A stretch of DNA of 64,000 nucleotides from Linnemannia hyalina (taxonomy: Eukaryota; Mortierellomycota; Mortierellomycetes; Mortierellales; Mortierellaceae), in contig JAHRHY010000011.1 in NCBI GenBank assembly GCA_019671135.1, positions 124,001 through 188,000 of the forward strand. The letters are read 5' to 3'. The notes under the pieces are model-generated. The model was not told the DNA's origin, searched no databases, and saw nothing but the letters and a program-made list of their open reading frames with translations. Position numbers and translations under genes: made by a program. Positions 43,167-55,350 of this stretch are shown piece by piece. Numbering within the stretch: position 1 is the first letter of the stretch; each line of letters begins with the position of its first letter.

Positions 43167-46100
43167 ATGCCATCGTCCTTCCAACAAGGCTCGTCGTCAA
43201 AGGCGAGCATCAGAGTAACAGGACACCAATTCAGCAGATCCGACGCAGAGCTCGCCGACATCCTCGCACGACCAAGAGGCGAACAGACTCAAGTAACCAA
43301 CGATGGCGTCCGCGTTTTTGTCGACCTCTCCAAACACACCATCGTCAACTTTGTCGACCTCGTCGCCCAACAACACGCACAACGAGCTCTTGCCCGCAAA
43401 AAGGAAGCCAAACTCGCAAAGAAGCAGCAACATGCAAAACGGATAGCAGAGCCTGAGTCATCAGACGCCATGGAGGTCGACCCACCAGAAGAGACCGGAC
43501 CCGAGTCAGCAGTTCACAGCGAAGTCGATGGCGATGGCGAGGACGTCGGAGAGTCTGTTGGCGAGTCGGACAACTCGGACAACTCAGACAACAACTCGGA
43601 GGACTCGAACGATAACGACAGCGATAACCCTCCGCCAAAGAAGGACTTTCTCGATAACCTGATGGACCGTTTCGAGAAGCTATACTATGTCCTCGACGAG
43701 GAAGACGAGGAGGAGCGGAGGGTATGTATCATCCGTCCTACTCTGTTTTGTACAAGGCTTCTTTTCTTTAAGTGCTATCATCAGCCTTAGCTGGTTCCCT
43801 TCCCCTAATTATCCTGACGCCGGCTCATATTTCCTCCCTCTTTCTCTGGCCCTCTCGTCCCACATGCTCCCTCATCCCTTTGCTCCCTGCCTACATTTTA
43901 CAAACTTACCAATTATCCGAAATGGTCCAAAATTACACTTTTCGCTCTCTTTGTGTGCACTGACAACATAGACTGATATACATTTATATTATTTGCGTCT
44001 TCAATTGATAGGCACATGAGGAGGGTCGACCCCAGAAAAAGAGGAGTCGCTGGGACTTTGAATCTTACGACGTAAACGACGACTTTATTGACGACAGCGA
44101 AGCAATGGTCCAGTCTATGGGGATCAAGTTGAGACCCAAAGAGAGCGGATTCTATGTTTGTCGTGGTCCTCTCGTCATGGTGCCCGTTGACGAGCCGTAA
44201 GTTTATCTTTCCGAGGCTTATTCTCGTCTGTACTGATTGTGCCATTGACCCATCCGACCGTCAAATTAACGTCGTTCAAAAATATTTACTTTTCTAATTA
44301 GGAGTACGCCTCGCAAGAGAGGAGGAGCAGGAGCAGCAGGAGGCGGTAGGCGGAGAGCGCCGGCGGGGACAACTACAGCCAAGGGGTCGAATCTGGCGAT
44401 TGTCGAGAGTGCAATTGAGTGGACGCCAGAGGTGAGCGAGACAGAGCGGAAACCTAGCGGCAAATCATCAAATGGTGAAGGAGGCTCCACAGCGCCAAAG
44501 AAGAAGCGGACGACTAAAGCCAAGACCGTGACAATGGCGGATGATGCCGACAACGACACCAACAACGACTCCGACAAACAAACCAAGGCGCCAGCACCAA
44601 AGAGGGCAAAGGCAAAGACGACCAAGACCCCGGCTGCCGATACTGCTGTCACTACTCAGGAATCATCCGCCGCAGCAGACGCCTCTACGACCTCTACTCC
44701 TAACAGCGACCCTGCGGCATCAAAGTCTGCCATCGCCACGACATCCAAAGCCTCAACTACATCAAAAACCAAGACCACTGCTGGAGCCAAGGCCACAGGA
44801 TCATCGTCAGCGACATCCACAGCGGCTATTCCTACAGTCCGTGTCGACTCACCTCCACCAACACTAATGGACGGCGTGGAAGATAGCTCAACACCCCAGC
44901 CACCCCCATCACGACCCGTTTCGCCCCTGAAGGTGAAATCAAGATCGAAGGCTAAAGCCTCAAAAGCTCAACAGGATGGCTCACTGTCTGCTGATCCAGC
45001 TACAGATGATGCGCTGACAGAGGATGATACAACTCAGGAACCGCATGCTATGGACACTAGTGCCGATAATACTGTCGCGGACACCATCGACAAAGTGACG
45101 CCGCCCTCAAATGATGGGAGTCGTGAGGGTGAGTCTAGGTCGTCCTCTCCTGCTCCCCGGAGAATGAGCAACAGCCAAGGGCCCGCGAGAGACGACGGCC
45201 TCGAATCGGATGACCAGGTCGTGGAACTTGGACCCAAGCCAGAGGAACCCTTGCCTGACGAACTGAAATCAGCGTTCCGAGCCGTCGAGGAACTTGCAGA
45301 GAAGGGTAATGAACGCGGAATCGCTTTTCATCATTAATGCCCTGCAAGCTATTTTCCTTGTTGTATGCTGTTATTAACCTGTCTTCATTTTCAACTCTTC
45401 ATAGAACCCTGGGAAGGTCTTTTCCCGGCCCCTGTGCGGACAGCCATGTTCACATTCGGTCACAAGGCCCTCGAATACTGCAAAGGATCAGGAAAGATAA
45501 TACCAGAGGTGTACTTTGACCACCTGAGGTCCATCATCCCTTACCAGGGCACTACTCTTCGAGTAAGTGGCAAAAAATAGAGGTCGTTGTGGTTGACCTT
45601 TGTCGAGGAAGATATGCGCAAGTATGGCGTACAGTATATTTATCGTCCTTTCTATCTGGGCTCAATAGAAACTCATATACAGGATGCTGCTTCCAAACTG
45701 GATCAAAGACTTGGAGTTCGAAAAGACAAAGTATATTGGGCAATTCACAGAGCGGACCAAGAAGGTTCTTCTCACGTCCGGTCTGGCCAACCAGGCGACT
45801 ATTCAGGATGCAGATGGCGACGTCAACCTTAGTGGCGACGAAGGTACATTGGCGTTTGATTCTTGAACTGGGGCGGTAATTGAAGAATTCGATCCGCATA
45901 TGTGCAGCGAGCTAACTTGAGCGTTATTATGGTCAATAGGGAAATTTCAGAAAAAGTTCCCATGGACCCATGACCTTCGACTTCTGTTGTGGGAGACCAT
46001 GGAGATGTTCATGGAAATTCGGCAAGCGAAGCACGAGTTCCACTCGGTGAAGAATAGCTACCCAGCACCACCCACAGACTCCAAGACCAGGAAAGACGCT

Positions 46101-47859
46101 TATCAAACTGTAAGTGGAAGGTCCTCCGTAAGTGCCATTGAAATGAGTGCGATAACGAGGCAAAGTACTTATGAAGATAATATTTTCTTTTCATTCTCTA
46201 GTTGCTGCTTGCCTTTCCATCGGGATGGACAACATCGTATGAGATCTCGCGGCAATACAGTCAGCTCAAGGAGAAGGTCCAGAAGCAAAGGAATGACAAG
46301 AAGGAGGTTGAGGTTACGAAACCAGTGCTGGTAACAAAGACGAAGGCTGCGACAGGGGGCGCGGCTTCTCGACCTCCAAAGGCTGTGGCATCGCCCGCGG
46401 GACCCACCACCTCAACGACCAAACTCACAAAATCACTCTCGTCAACCAAGCTCACAGCTGGCAACACCTCAACGAATGTTATCACGTCACCCACCAAGTC
46501 GACGACAACCGCTAGCGCTTCTGCTACACCTGCCAAAGCGACGTCTACTGTCGCATCCACAGCCTCGTCAGCCAAGCCCACCAGTTCACCTACCTTACCC
46601 ACCAAGGTCTCGGCCTCGGCTGCCAACACAGCCTCCAGTCCTTTGTTGAGTGCTGTCAAGCCCGATATATCTGCGGGTCCAAGGGACTCTCCACCAGTAG
46701 TCGCCCGTCGTGTAACTCCCAACGCGACAAGCTCTTCTGCTCGTTCGCCTGCAAACCTTCATCGTGCGACAGCAACGCCTGAACCGCCACATCTTCAGGC
46801 ACAGCATGGATCGAAGCCCCCCCAACCACAACAATCGCGACTTCCTTCCCAACCTCCGATGCAGCATCAGACCGCAAGAACTCATTTCACATACACTGGT
46901 GGACCCATTTCAAGCGGCTCTGCCGCACCATCTCTCAGCAAGAAGAGAAAAAACTCGGTTGGAGGTATTGCCCTTTGCTGCTTTCAACCACCAACTTTTT
47001 TTGAGATGTTACATGTATCAATTATTAACGACATATTGTTTCCCTTCATCATTCCATAGTTGCCCAAGGATCTGGGTCGAATGCTGACCCACTTGTCATT
47101 GACGAAGGTCCGGTTCAGGGACGGGACTATGGACACGAAAGGCGGCGGTCGCCACAACCATACTACCGCGATGCCTCTTACCCCAGTCAAGTTTCGTACT
47201 CTTCACAGGACATGGCTGGCTCAAAGTCATCAAACTCGAGCGCTGCCAACAAAAAATCCAAGGCATCTGCAGGCGATTATGGCGACTATCGCGGGCCATC
47301 CCCCCGTGCACCATCTCCTGGCGCTTCAGGATCTGCGAGGGTTATGGATTCGACGGGCTCGTTTTCGGGATACCATCGCGCTGTGGGAAGTGGACGAGGA
47401 GGTCGCCTAGGAGGTGTTGGTGTGGGACCTCGAGATGGACCGGGACCGTTGCAGCAGCATTCCTCATCAATGCGGCGATCGTATTCGCCGCCACCAATGC
47501 AAAACCAGCGACTCCCTCCTGTCTACCGCTCTCAACAGCCTGAACCTCTCATGCAATATCGCGAAGGTTCCGATATGCCGTCGTATCACCATCATCGTTC
47601 CCAGCAGCAGCAACATGAGATGTCTCGATCAGAAAGGGACAGCGGAAGGATGTACTCGCCGTCGTCGATGCACTCGCCACCAACATCGTCGTCGTCGCCA
47701 GGACCTGGGTCAGCGAGACATCCAGGACGGCCGGTTCAGCAACCACCCTCTCATCACCAGCGGTCCCCTGATGACCTTCTGCGCCACCCTCCATCCCATC
47801 GATCGCAGCAACAGCAGCAGTCGCAGTCACCATCGTCGCATTACTCGCACCGACGTTGA
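43167..47859 (+). CDS. HPC2: HPC2/ubinuclein family protein (HIR histone-chaperone complex subunit)
   Basis: Exons: 43167-43721, 44012-44196, 44302-45305, 45405-45562, 45683-45843, 45940-46109, 46202-46964 and 47060-47859. Exon 2 encodes the Hpc2-related domain, RWDFESYDVNDDFIDDSEAM and GFYVCRGPLVMV, which contacts the HIRA/Hir WD40 subunit and H3.3-H4. Exons 4-6 carry the ubinuclein middle domain, with EPWEGLFPAPVR, MLLPNWIKDLEFEKTKYIGQ and KKFPWTHDLRLLLWETMEMF. Between them lie lysine/alanine/threonine-rich disordered linkers, and the C-terminus is S/P/Q/H-rich. The role is replication-independent nucleosome assembly and silencing in the nucleus. All junctions close in frame except exon 4 to 5, which is off by one base with canonical sites; a micro-exon or an indel may be involved. 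The predicted length is about 1260 aa. Confidence 0.87.
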
Positions 47860-50800
47860 AGATTTTTGCAAGGAACGTCGCAAAAGGGTGTACTTGCAAC
47901 TTTGCGATGTGTTTTTTGTTCGTAACAATGACTTCTTGCGAATAAACATGCATGAGATGATAATCGCATGTGTTTTTGTGCGTGTTCCTGGATGCTGTTG
48001 TTGGTTGATTGCTTGTGTCTTTGGGCACCTGCCTGGGAGTCCAGGTATGGTTTGACGGTACAGATGGTGGCAAAGCACCACCAAACCAACAAATTCACAA
48101 TCCTTGCATACACACACAATGGAGCTGCGTGCCGGTAACATTCATCCAGGGCACGGCCAGTGTTGGTTCGTCAGTGTGGTTAGGTAGGTGGTTGAGGAAT
48201 AATAGCAGACCATTACCTGCCACCAATGGCCAAAGATGTGTTGCTTGTGCGCGCCTTTTGATAACATTTCGAGAGCGTGTGAAAAGAACTGGTGGCAAAA
48301 AGTCCCTCAAAAGTCCCTCTTTGTATACCGATCTAAACCTCGAGTTGCCACGAAAACCAGCTATGTCATAAATATTGAATAGCAGGTCCCGCACCCCCAG
48401 GTCAACTTGCCACTCCCACTCTATACAAACTATGCCACTGCTGCGTACATAATTTGTAAAAGTGTACGTGTTTGAAAATGTTATGCAAGAGTTGAACAAC
48501 GGGAAGAATGACCCAATTCCTTCCCGGGTTCAGCACCACACATTTGGAGAGAACAGGGAAGGAAAGGAAAGGGCTTTTATGGTTCGCGCTTCGCGTTGTG
48601 TCCCCCCTTCGGTGTCAGATTGGTGATATGAATCTCCCCTCGCGTTCCATTTTTTGGTTGGTTGGAGGGTAGATAAGAGTGGGTTTACAGGGCCCATGTC
48701 TTGCATTTTCTCGTCGGGAGTGTGGATGTACGGTTGTAATCAAGCAGTGAATGTGGGTGGGTATGTCTTTGTCTGTGTGGGAAACTATGCTATGAGTGAC
48801 GGGGTATGGTATGAATAATAGAAAAAATCAAAGGGGGAGGGCAGGGGAGTGGAAATGAGGAACTCGCAGAAGAAAAGGTCTTCCAGAAGGGATGAGCATG
48901 GCTGGGAAAGAGACCAATTAGGCAGGGGGAAAAGGGAGTGTGAACGAGGGAGCGGAGGGGACAGAATGAAGAAAGGAAGGGGAGGGAGGGAGGGTTCGCC
49001 ATGTTTTGGAGGTGTGGTGCATGCTATGTTGTGTGTGGAAGTGTCCCTTGAAGGAGGAGAGATGGTGGCTGTTTTCTAATTTGTTCATTGGAGTCCTTGC
49101 CCTTCGATCGTGCTCACCTCAGCCAGCCCTTTCAAGTCTCCCTGTTTACTTTCTAGATAGAAAATGAAAGAGTAGATAGAAAAGGAGGGCAAAGTGAGCA
49201 ACCGAATCAAGATCGAATCAAGATACAATCCGTTCAGGGCGGTTCTTTGTTCTGAGGATGCACGTTCATGGATGGATGGAGAAGGTCAAGTCAAGGCGGG
49301 TCATGGTCATTTCAAACAAACAAAAACGGAGGAGCAGATCAGTTTCAAGGTTGGTAGTGGCCAGGCCATTCAATTGCTCAGACCATCCATGGGCTGTTAT
49401 ATTCGCTAGGGATGGAGGGATGTAGGGTTGGGGGGGAAGGAGACTGAAAGGGCATTTCGAAATGAGAGTAGGGGTGAAAGAAAGGGGCCAATGTCTGTTC
49501 GCCTGTCCTTCTTCCGTTCACGACACGAAATCTCAATTTACAGCCGATATGCAAACAAAAAAGAAAGGAAATTCAGGCCCATGGTGCAACTGGGATCAGA
49601 AAGAAAGAAAGAGAGAGAAATAGATACATACCAAGAAGGAATGGGCTCCCTTCTTTTGACCCCTATCCTTATTTGATCCCAATGCTAATTGTGAAGGAGA
49701 GGAAGAGGGTTTCTGCGGTTCGATCCATTTGTGTTGAGTGTTCTCCCGCATTGTGGTTGAAATATTCCTCTTTTCGTATTGATGTGGATGGTCTGTGCCA
49801 ATGCGCTATCACGGTTACATAGTTTGTTTGTATGTGTCCTTATTGGTTGTTCTTGTTGTTGTTGCTGGATGGTTGCTGTTGTGTACCCATGTCCTCACCC
49901 TTGCGCCATTGCCCCGGCTTGTCCTGCTGATCAGTGGGGCAGCAACCAAAAATAAAGAAGATTGAGAAAGGATGCTTGCTTACAAGTGTGAGCAATAAGC
50001 TCTCGAATGATCCCATGGTGACCTACGTGAATGAGTCTATCACCAAATCAATCAGCTCCTTGTTCTTTGCATCACCATCACCATCACCATTATCATGCCC
50101 ACCCCTTTTTATGCATTTCTCATTTGTCTTCTCATTTGTCTGCAGTGCTGGTATGAGTGGCTGACTCTTTTTACCAGCGAGTCTCTTTCTGTGTTTTCAT
50201 TCCTCCATATGTGGGCACCATGCAAAGAAAAGACCCGTCTGTCTGTCTGCCTGTCTGTTCACACACATATCTTTTGTTACTATTGTTTCGCGAAATTGCA
50301 ATTCAATAGGGAATGACCCCATTGATCTTTTTATATCTTCTTCGACTACGCTCCTTCTTCTTTCTTTCTTCACCTCTTCTTCCCATTCTACTCCATCACC
50401 AACAAAACCATCAGCCTTTGTAGTCATCCACCTACACTCACTCTCATCCACCTCGCCGTTGTATCCTGACACTCTTTTATTCACAGCCCTAGGTTTTCAC
50501 ACTCTGTAAGAAACTGATCCTCAATTCGCGTCGCCTTTTACCTTCCTTGGCTTCCCCCATCACTTTTTTCATTGCATTCGCCACGCTTTGCCACCAACGG
50601 ACAACTGACAGGAGACATACTCACTCCTTCCTTTCGTCTTTACCGTTATTGAGATCAGCTCCCTCTTGCCCGTTGTTCATTCTTCTCTCTTTTTATTTTT
50701 CATACACAAACAGACAGACTGCTTTGAGTACGTGACAAATAATTTGACTCTTGTTTCTGTCGCCTTTTTTTCCTCAAGTGAGAGTTGTGCCCCCTTCTTT

Positions 50801-51025
50801 TTTCTGTCCCTTCCCTTCCTTTGCCTTCCCTTCCCTTCCATTTTCCTTTTGCCCCGCCCCTTTTTTTTATTTGACTCTTTCCTCTCGCGCTCTTTTTCTT
50901 TTCTTTCTTTCCTTCGTAACTCTTTTTTCCCCTTCCTTTATTCTTCCCTTTTGTTCCACTCCTGCTCTCTCTCTTTCTCACACAACACTTCTCCTACCTC
51001 GTTCCTCCTTCCTCCCACAGACTGA
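47860..51025. other. Long intergenic region upstream of the bZIP gene
   Basis: About 3.2 kb with only short, low-complexity open frames. The last 270 bases are almost pure C/T leader. The length suggests an extended promoter for the bZIP gene, but no specific sites could be assigned. Confidence 0.55.
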
Positions 51026-54000
51026 ATGTCGAATCCAATGTTTGACGACTTCATCGAGCTCGACTTGCTCGACGCGTCTGACCCTGCAAACGCCATGTTC
51101 GCCTCCTTCTATCTCGGGGACACTGCCGACATCGACGACTCTGACTACAACATCGACAACAGCAACAACCTCACCTCCGCTGCTGCTGTCGATCCTCTCC
51201 CCGTCGTCGCCACCACGGACTCAGATACCACTGCTGATTCTTCATTGGGATTGGTCATCAAGCAGGAACCTTCGGACTCGCCGATGCTCCTTAACCCCAT
51301 CCCTCTCAGCCCGCAGCAGACCCTCGCCTCGGACGAGTCACCGCTGATCTTTGACACAGACATGACCCTGATCGCCCCTGATCAGCTGACCATCGCCCCC
51401 CAGGCCACCACCGTCTCGCCCTCTTCCCTTTCCTCCTCTACCTCGGCCACTATCTCTACAGCAGCAGCAGCAAGTGCCTCTGCTACAACGACAACAACAA
51501 CTCAGAGTAAGTCCGTCATTTGCATTATTAATAGTTCTATTCTTGGTCACCTTGCACATACATTCGCCATAGGGATGACATATCCACACACACAGCGATT
51601 ACACTACCCCAGTGTCTTGAAGCAACTCTCACAACAAAGAGGGCGAGTCCAACCAGCATGCAAGAGGTTGAAACAACAGAAGAAGGAAAAAAAAAAAAAA
51701 AAAAAAAAAAAGGCACGTACACATAACAATGCGGTTAGCAGAAGAAAAGAGAAAAAGAAACGGCGCACTCTCAACAAAGATGGCTAGTTCAATACAAGAA
51801 GTTGAAACAACAGGAGGGAAAAGTGAAAGATCCAACAAAGATAAAAACGTTCAGACAAAAAAAGCGGTTGAAACACAGCAACGATGGAACGAAACGTCGC
51901 GATATGTGTGCCAGTGTCTTGATCGCGCTACATTCTCTCTGGCGTGGTTTTGGGTGGGAAAATTGAGGTGTCGGAAACATAGTTGGCCATGTTCACCCCC
52001 CTTTGCCTTCTGCCCTTTGCCCTTCCCTTTGCCCCTCACTTTCTTCTCTACCTCCTATTGCTCGCGTATCATTCAGTTTCTAACCACTGCCCCTTCTTTT
52101 TTTTCTCGCCCTCATTTATTGCTATCTGCTCTTATGGTCATACCTTCACCTGATCACTTTGTCATCAAATCGACAGGCACCGTTGCTATCGACTCTTCAA
52201 AACTCCACACATCCACAGCAACAGCAGCCTCCTCATCAACAGCAAACAAATCAACATCATCGTCCACCTCGACCGCCAAACGAACCAGCCCCGAACCCGC
52301 CTCCACTCCCGCCCGAAAGCACGCCAAGACAGAGTCCGTCTCTTCATCAACGACATCATCAAAGGCCAAATCGAGCTCCGCCTCGAAAAAGTCTTCATCC
52401 TCCGCCTCCACAACTTATAATGCCGCAGCAACCACAAAAGTTTCCTCTGGTGCCTCCAAATCCGCCGCCTCTACATCCACAAGCGTAACCTCTTCCTCCA
52501 CCACATCAAGCAAGGGCAAGACACAAACACCCGAGCCAACACCCGAATCCCTTACTTCGACCGCCAACACAACCCTCTCTGCTGCCACACTCCAATTCTT
52601 GCTGCAACAGCAGGTCGAGACACCACTGATCCCTCAGCTGTTCACGGGCAAGTTGTCTCGTGAAGAGATCGAGGAGACTCTGGCTCGTCTGCTCGAGTCC
52701 ACCAAGTACTTGATCCCTTCTCCCGATGAGGAGGCACTGGTCAAGATCAAGGAGGAACCGGCGTCAGAGGACGAGTCTGATAACGAAATGGAGGGAGTCG
52801 AGCCCACGACAGAGGGGGCAGAGCCATCCCATGGCCTCAAGACTCAGCCAGGAATTAAGACCGACGATATCCCTTCGTCTACAGATTTGAAAAAGATGAC
52901 CTCGAAGGAGCGTAGACAGCTTCGCAACAAGATTTCAGCCCGCAACTTCAGGGTCAGGAGAAAGGGTGAGTGGACAGGCATTGACGTCGGTGAAAACCCC
53001 GTTTACTATCTGGCCTTTGGATCTATCTATCTATTTGCAAGAGGGAGGGGGCAGAAGGGGAAAGGAAGAACAAGGAGAAGATCAAGATATTGCGTGTTTG
53101 AATCCAAGGGCAAGGGTGCAAAAGGCAAAGAAAAGCATGGAGCGCTGCAAAGGCCCACCCCCTTTATTTTTTGATATTCTTGTAGATTGTTCTTCTCGTC
53201 CCTTCTTATCCAACCTTCTTGTTCGGCCATGATGGATAGTGTTTTCGGCTAGATCGGTTGTGAATGGGTCCATTCGTTGATACTAATACCATCACGTTCG
53301 CTATTGTTATAGAATATATCTACACCTTGGAGGGTCAAGTTCTCCTCCACAAGACCGAGGCTCGCCACCTGCGCGAGGCCGTGACTTTGATGCAAGACGA
53401 GAACCAGCGTCTCAAGGATGAACTTGAGGTAGTCCGTCGTCAGTTGGAAGCGGCGACCATGTCCACCAGCAGCATTAACCCCGCAACCATTGCGACAACA
53501 AGTACCGACCCAACTCTGGCTCCTGAACCTTCGACGCCTCTATCCAAGGAGAACCAGAGCCTCTTGACGTCGATCATGAACCGCAATGTCACCGCAGCTA
53601 TGAACCCCAATGCCAAGAGCAACATCACGCTCTCCATGGCTAGACCCCAATCACCCATCCTGACACCCAACTTGCACAAGGATGTACCCAACTCTTCGTC
53701 GGGCAGCGCCAGCCAGAGCTCATGGAAGGACAAGAACCCCATCATGGTTCACCGAACCCTGATCCCCGAGATTTGCTTTGGCGATGAGTTTCAATTTGAC
53801 AACAAGCCCTCAGGTGCCCTCGATGCCGACACGATGGACCGCCCCTGGATGACCTTTGATCTCAAGCCTGTAGAGCCCCGGTTGTCTGGTGCCTCTTCCT
53901 TCACCGTCTCGGAGTTGGTGTTGGAGTTGATGCAGACGTTCACATACATGTCTGCCAACCTGCCATCAATGACTGTTGCTGCCGTAAAAGAGTCTGCTGT

Positions 54001-54283
54001 CGAGGCTAATACTGATGCCAAGGCTGATGCTGTGGCTGATCTGGACTGGGAGTTGCAGCAGAATCTTTGGGCGTTGACCCAGGTTGATGATATGACAGAG
54101 GATCAGATCCAGTTGGTTTACGATCTTGTCCATTGCCAGACCTCGAGCAGTCGGCCGTTGTCACCTGCACAGGAGGATCCCAACATGCTCGAGTGGTTGT
54201 ACGAATCCATGATGGCCCGTCTTGTTGACTTGGACCTTCAAGGATCCCAGGACAACACCCTCCCCGAGTCACACATGGCTTGA
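51026..54283 (+). CDS. bZIP transcription factor, 746 aa
   Basis: Three exons join in frame: 51026-51506, 52177-52965 and 53313-54283. The start at 51026 gives an acidic N-terminus (MSNPMFDDFIELDLLDASDP), likely an activation region. A long Ser/Thr/Ala-rich linker follows. The basic region KKMTSKERRQLRNKISARNF plus RVRRK ends at the exon 2/3 junction (about residue 423). The leucine zipper EYIYTLEGQVLLHKTEARHL plus REAVTLMQDENQRLKDEL follows at about 424-468. The NKISARNFRVRRKEYI basic region is of the type seen in fungal bZIPs. Possible KxE sumoylation-like sites (IKQEP, IKEEP) are present. The target pathway cannot be told from sequence. The first intron is large (670 bp) and contains a poly-A tract. 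Confidence 0.88.
51687..51711 (+). repeat. 25-nt poly-A run inside the first bZIP intron
   Basis: Uninterrupted A25 preceded by CAAGAGGTTGAAACAACAG (51661-51679). A nearly identical phrase, CAAGAAGTTGAAACAACAG, recurs at 51795-51813. This could be slippage or the trace of a retroposed tail. Confidence 0.85.
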
Positions 54284-55350
54284 ATCTCTTAATCATGTGT
54301 GCCCTTTTTACCTTCCCAACGCAGTCGTCTTTTCTTTCTCTTTTCTTTTCTTTCTTTTCTTTTCCTTCAGACTGCGTTGTCTTTGACTAAGATTCGATCA
54401 CCTTTTCCTTGTACATTTCCTCTACTGTTTCTTTTCCCTTCGTTCTTTGCTTTTCCTTTATTGCTTTTCCTTTATTACTTCTTTGTTAGCTTCTACCCTT
54501 GTAATCTCACCCATGTGCCATATTCTCCCACTTTCTCTCCTTTTTTTCTCTTCGCCCTTTTCCTTTTCTTTACCTTCCTCAGACTGCTCTCCTATGAGGT
54601 TCCCCACTTACCGCGGAGGACCTGGACTGACGACCGTTTGCTAGCTCGTTCGTTGTTTTTCGTCAGGCAGCAGCACAATTGGCAGTCGACCTTGTTGCTT
54701 TCAACACAAAAAAACCCGACCCAAAAAAAACAATAAAACAACCCAAAAATGAAAAATATGGTGTCTCTGCTCATTAGCAAATGATGTACTCTCCCCTCCA
54801 AGGCCATGAATGCAATGATGCCATGATTCCAGATACTGTTCTCTCCTGGATAACAGTCAGTCGTGCTAATGTAATGTGGCCCTTCCTCACCGTCGTGAGA
54901 CTGCATTAGTCCAGTCAAATTTATGAACATTATTATCATCACCTACGCGCCTGGTCCTGTCGTCTATTATTTTCTTCACTCTGCTCTTCTTATCATTGTT
55001 TTCTTTTAACTGCCACTTTCTAGTCTCCACTTTTGTTGTTTCTTTCAGCTTCTTCATTCCTTCATTCTCTTCTCTGCATTCGTTTCTCTCATTCCTCTTC
55101 CTCGAAACCCTCAACCTCCTCCACTCGATACCCAACTAAATCACCCAATCATAAGTCTTCCTCTTCCACACGGACCACACCCACCTTCTTCCAAACCCGA
55201 TCCAAACGCCACAAAGCAGCACCGCCACCCTTCCTCTCCTCCTCCTCCTACTGACTCTGCCACCTTTTCCCAAGACACTCTACTGACCTGCCTTGAGAAC
55301 TCCATTTCTTGCAATCAAGCCACCTTTTTTGCATCGCCTCCAAAAAGACT
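54284..55350. other. Intergenic region with two C/T-rich blocks
   Basis: Strong pyrimidine tracts at 54330-54590 (after the bZIP stop) and 55010-55250 (leader of the next gene). No gene seen between. Confidence 0.6.

Noticed and set aside
52159..52488. Plus-strand P/Q-rich open frame inside the bZIP exon
   Set aside because: It is a frame-shifted shadow of the Ser/Thr-rich bZIP linker.
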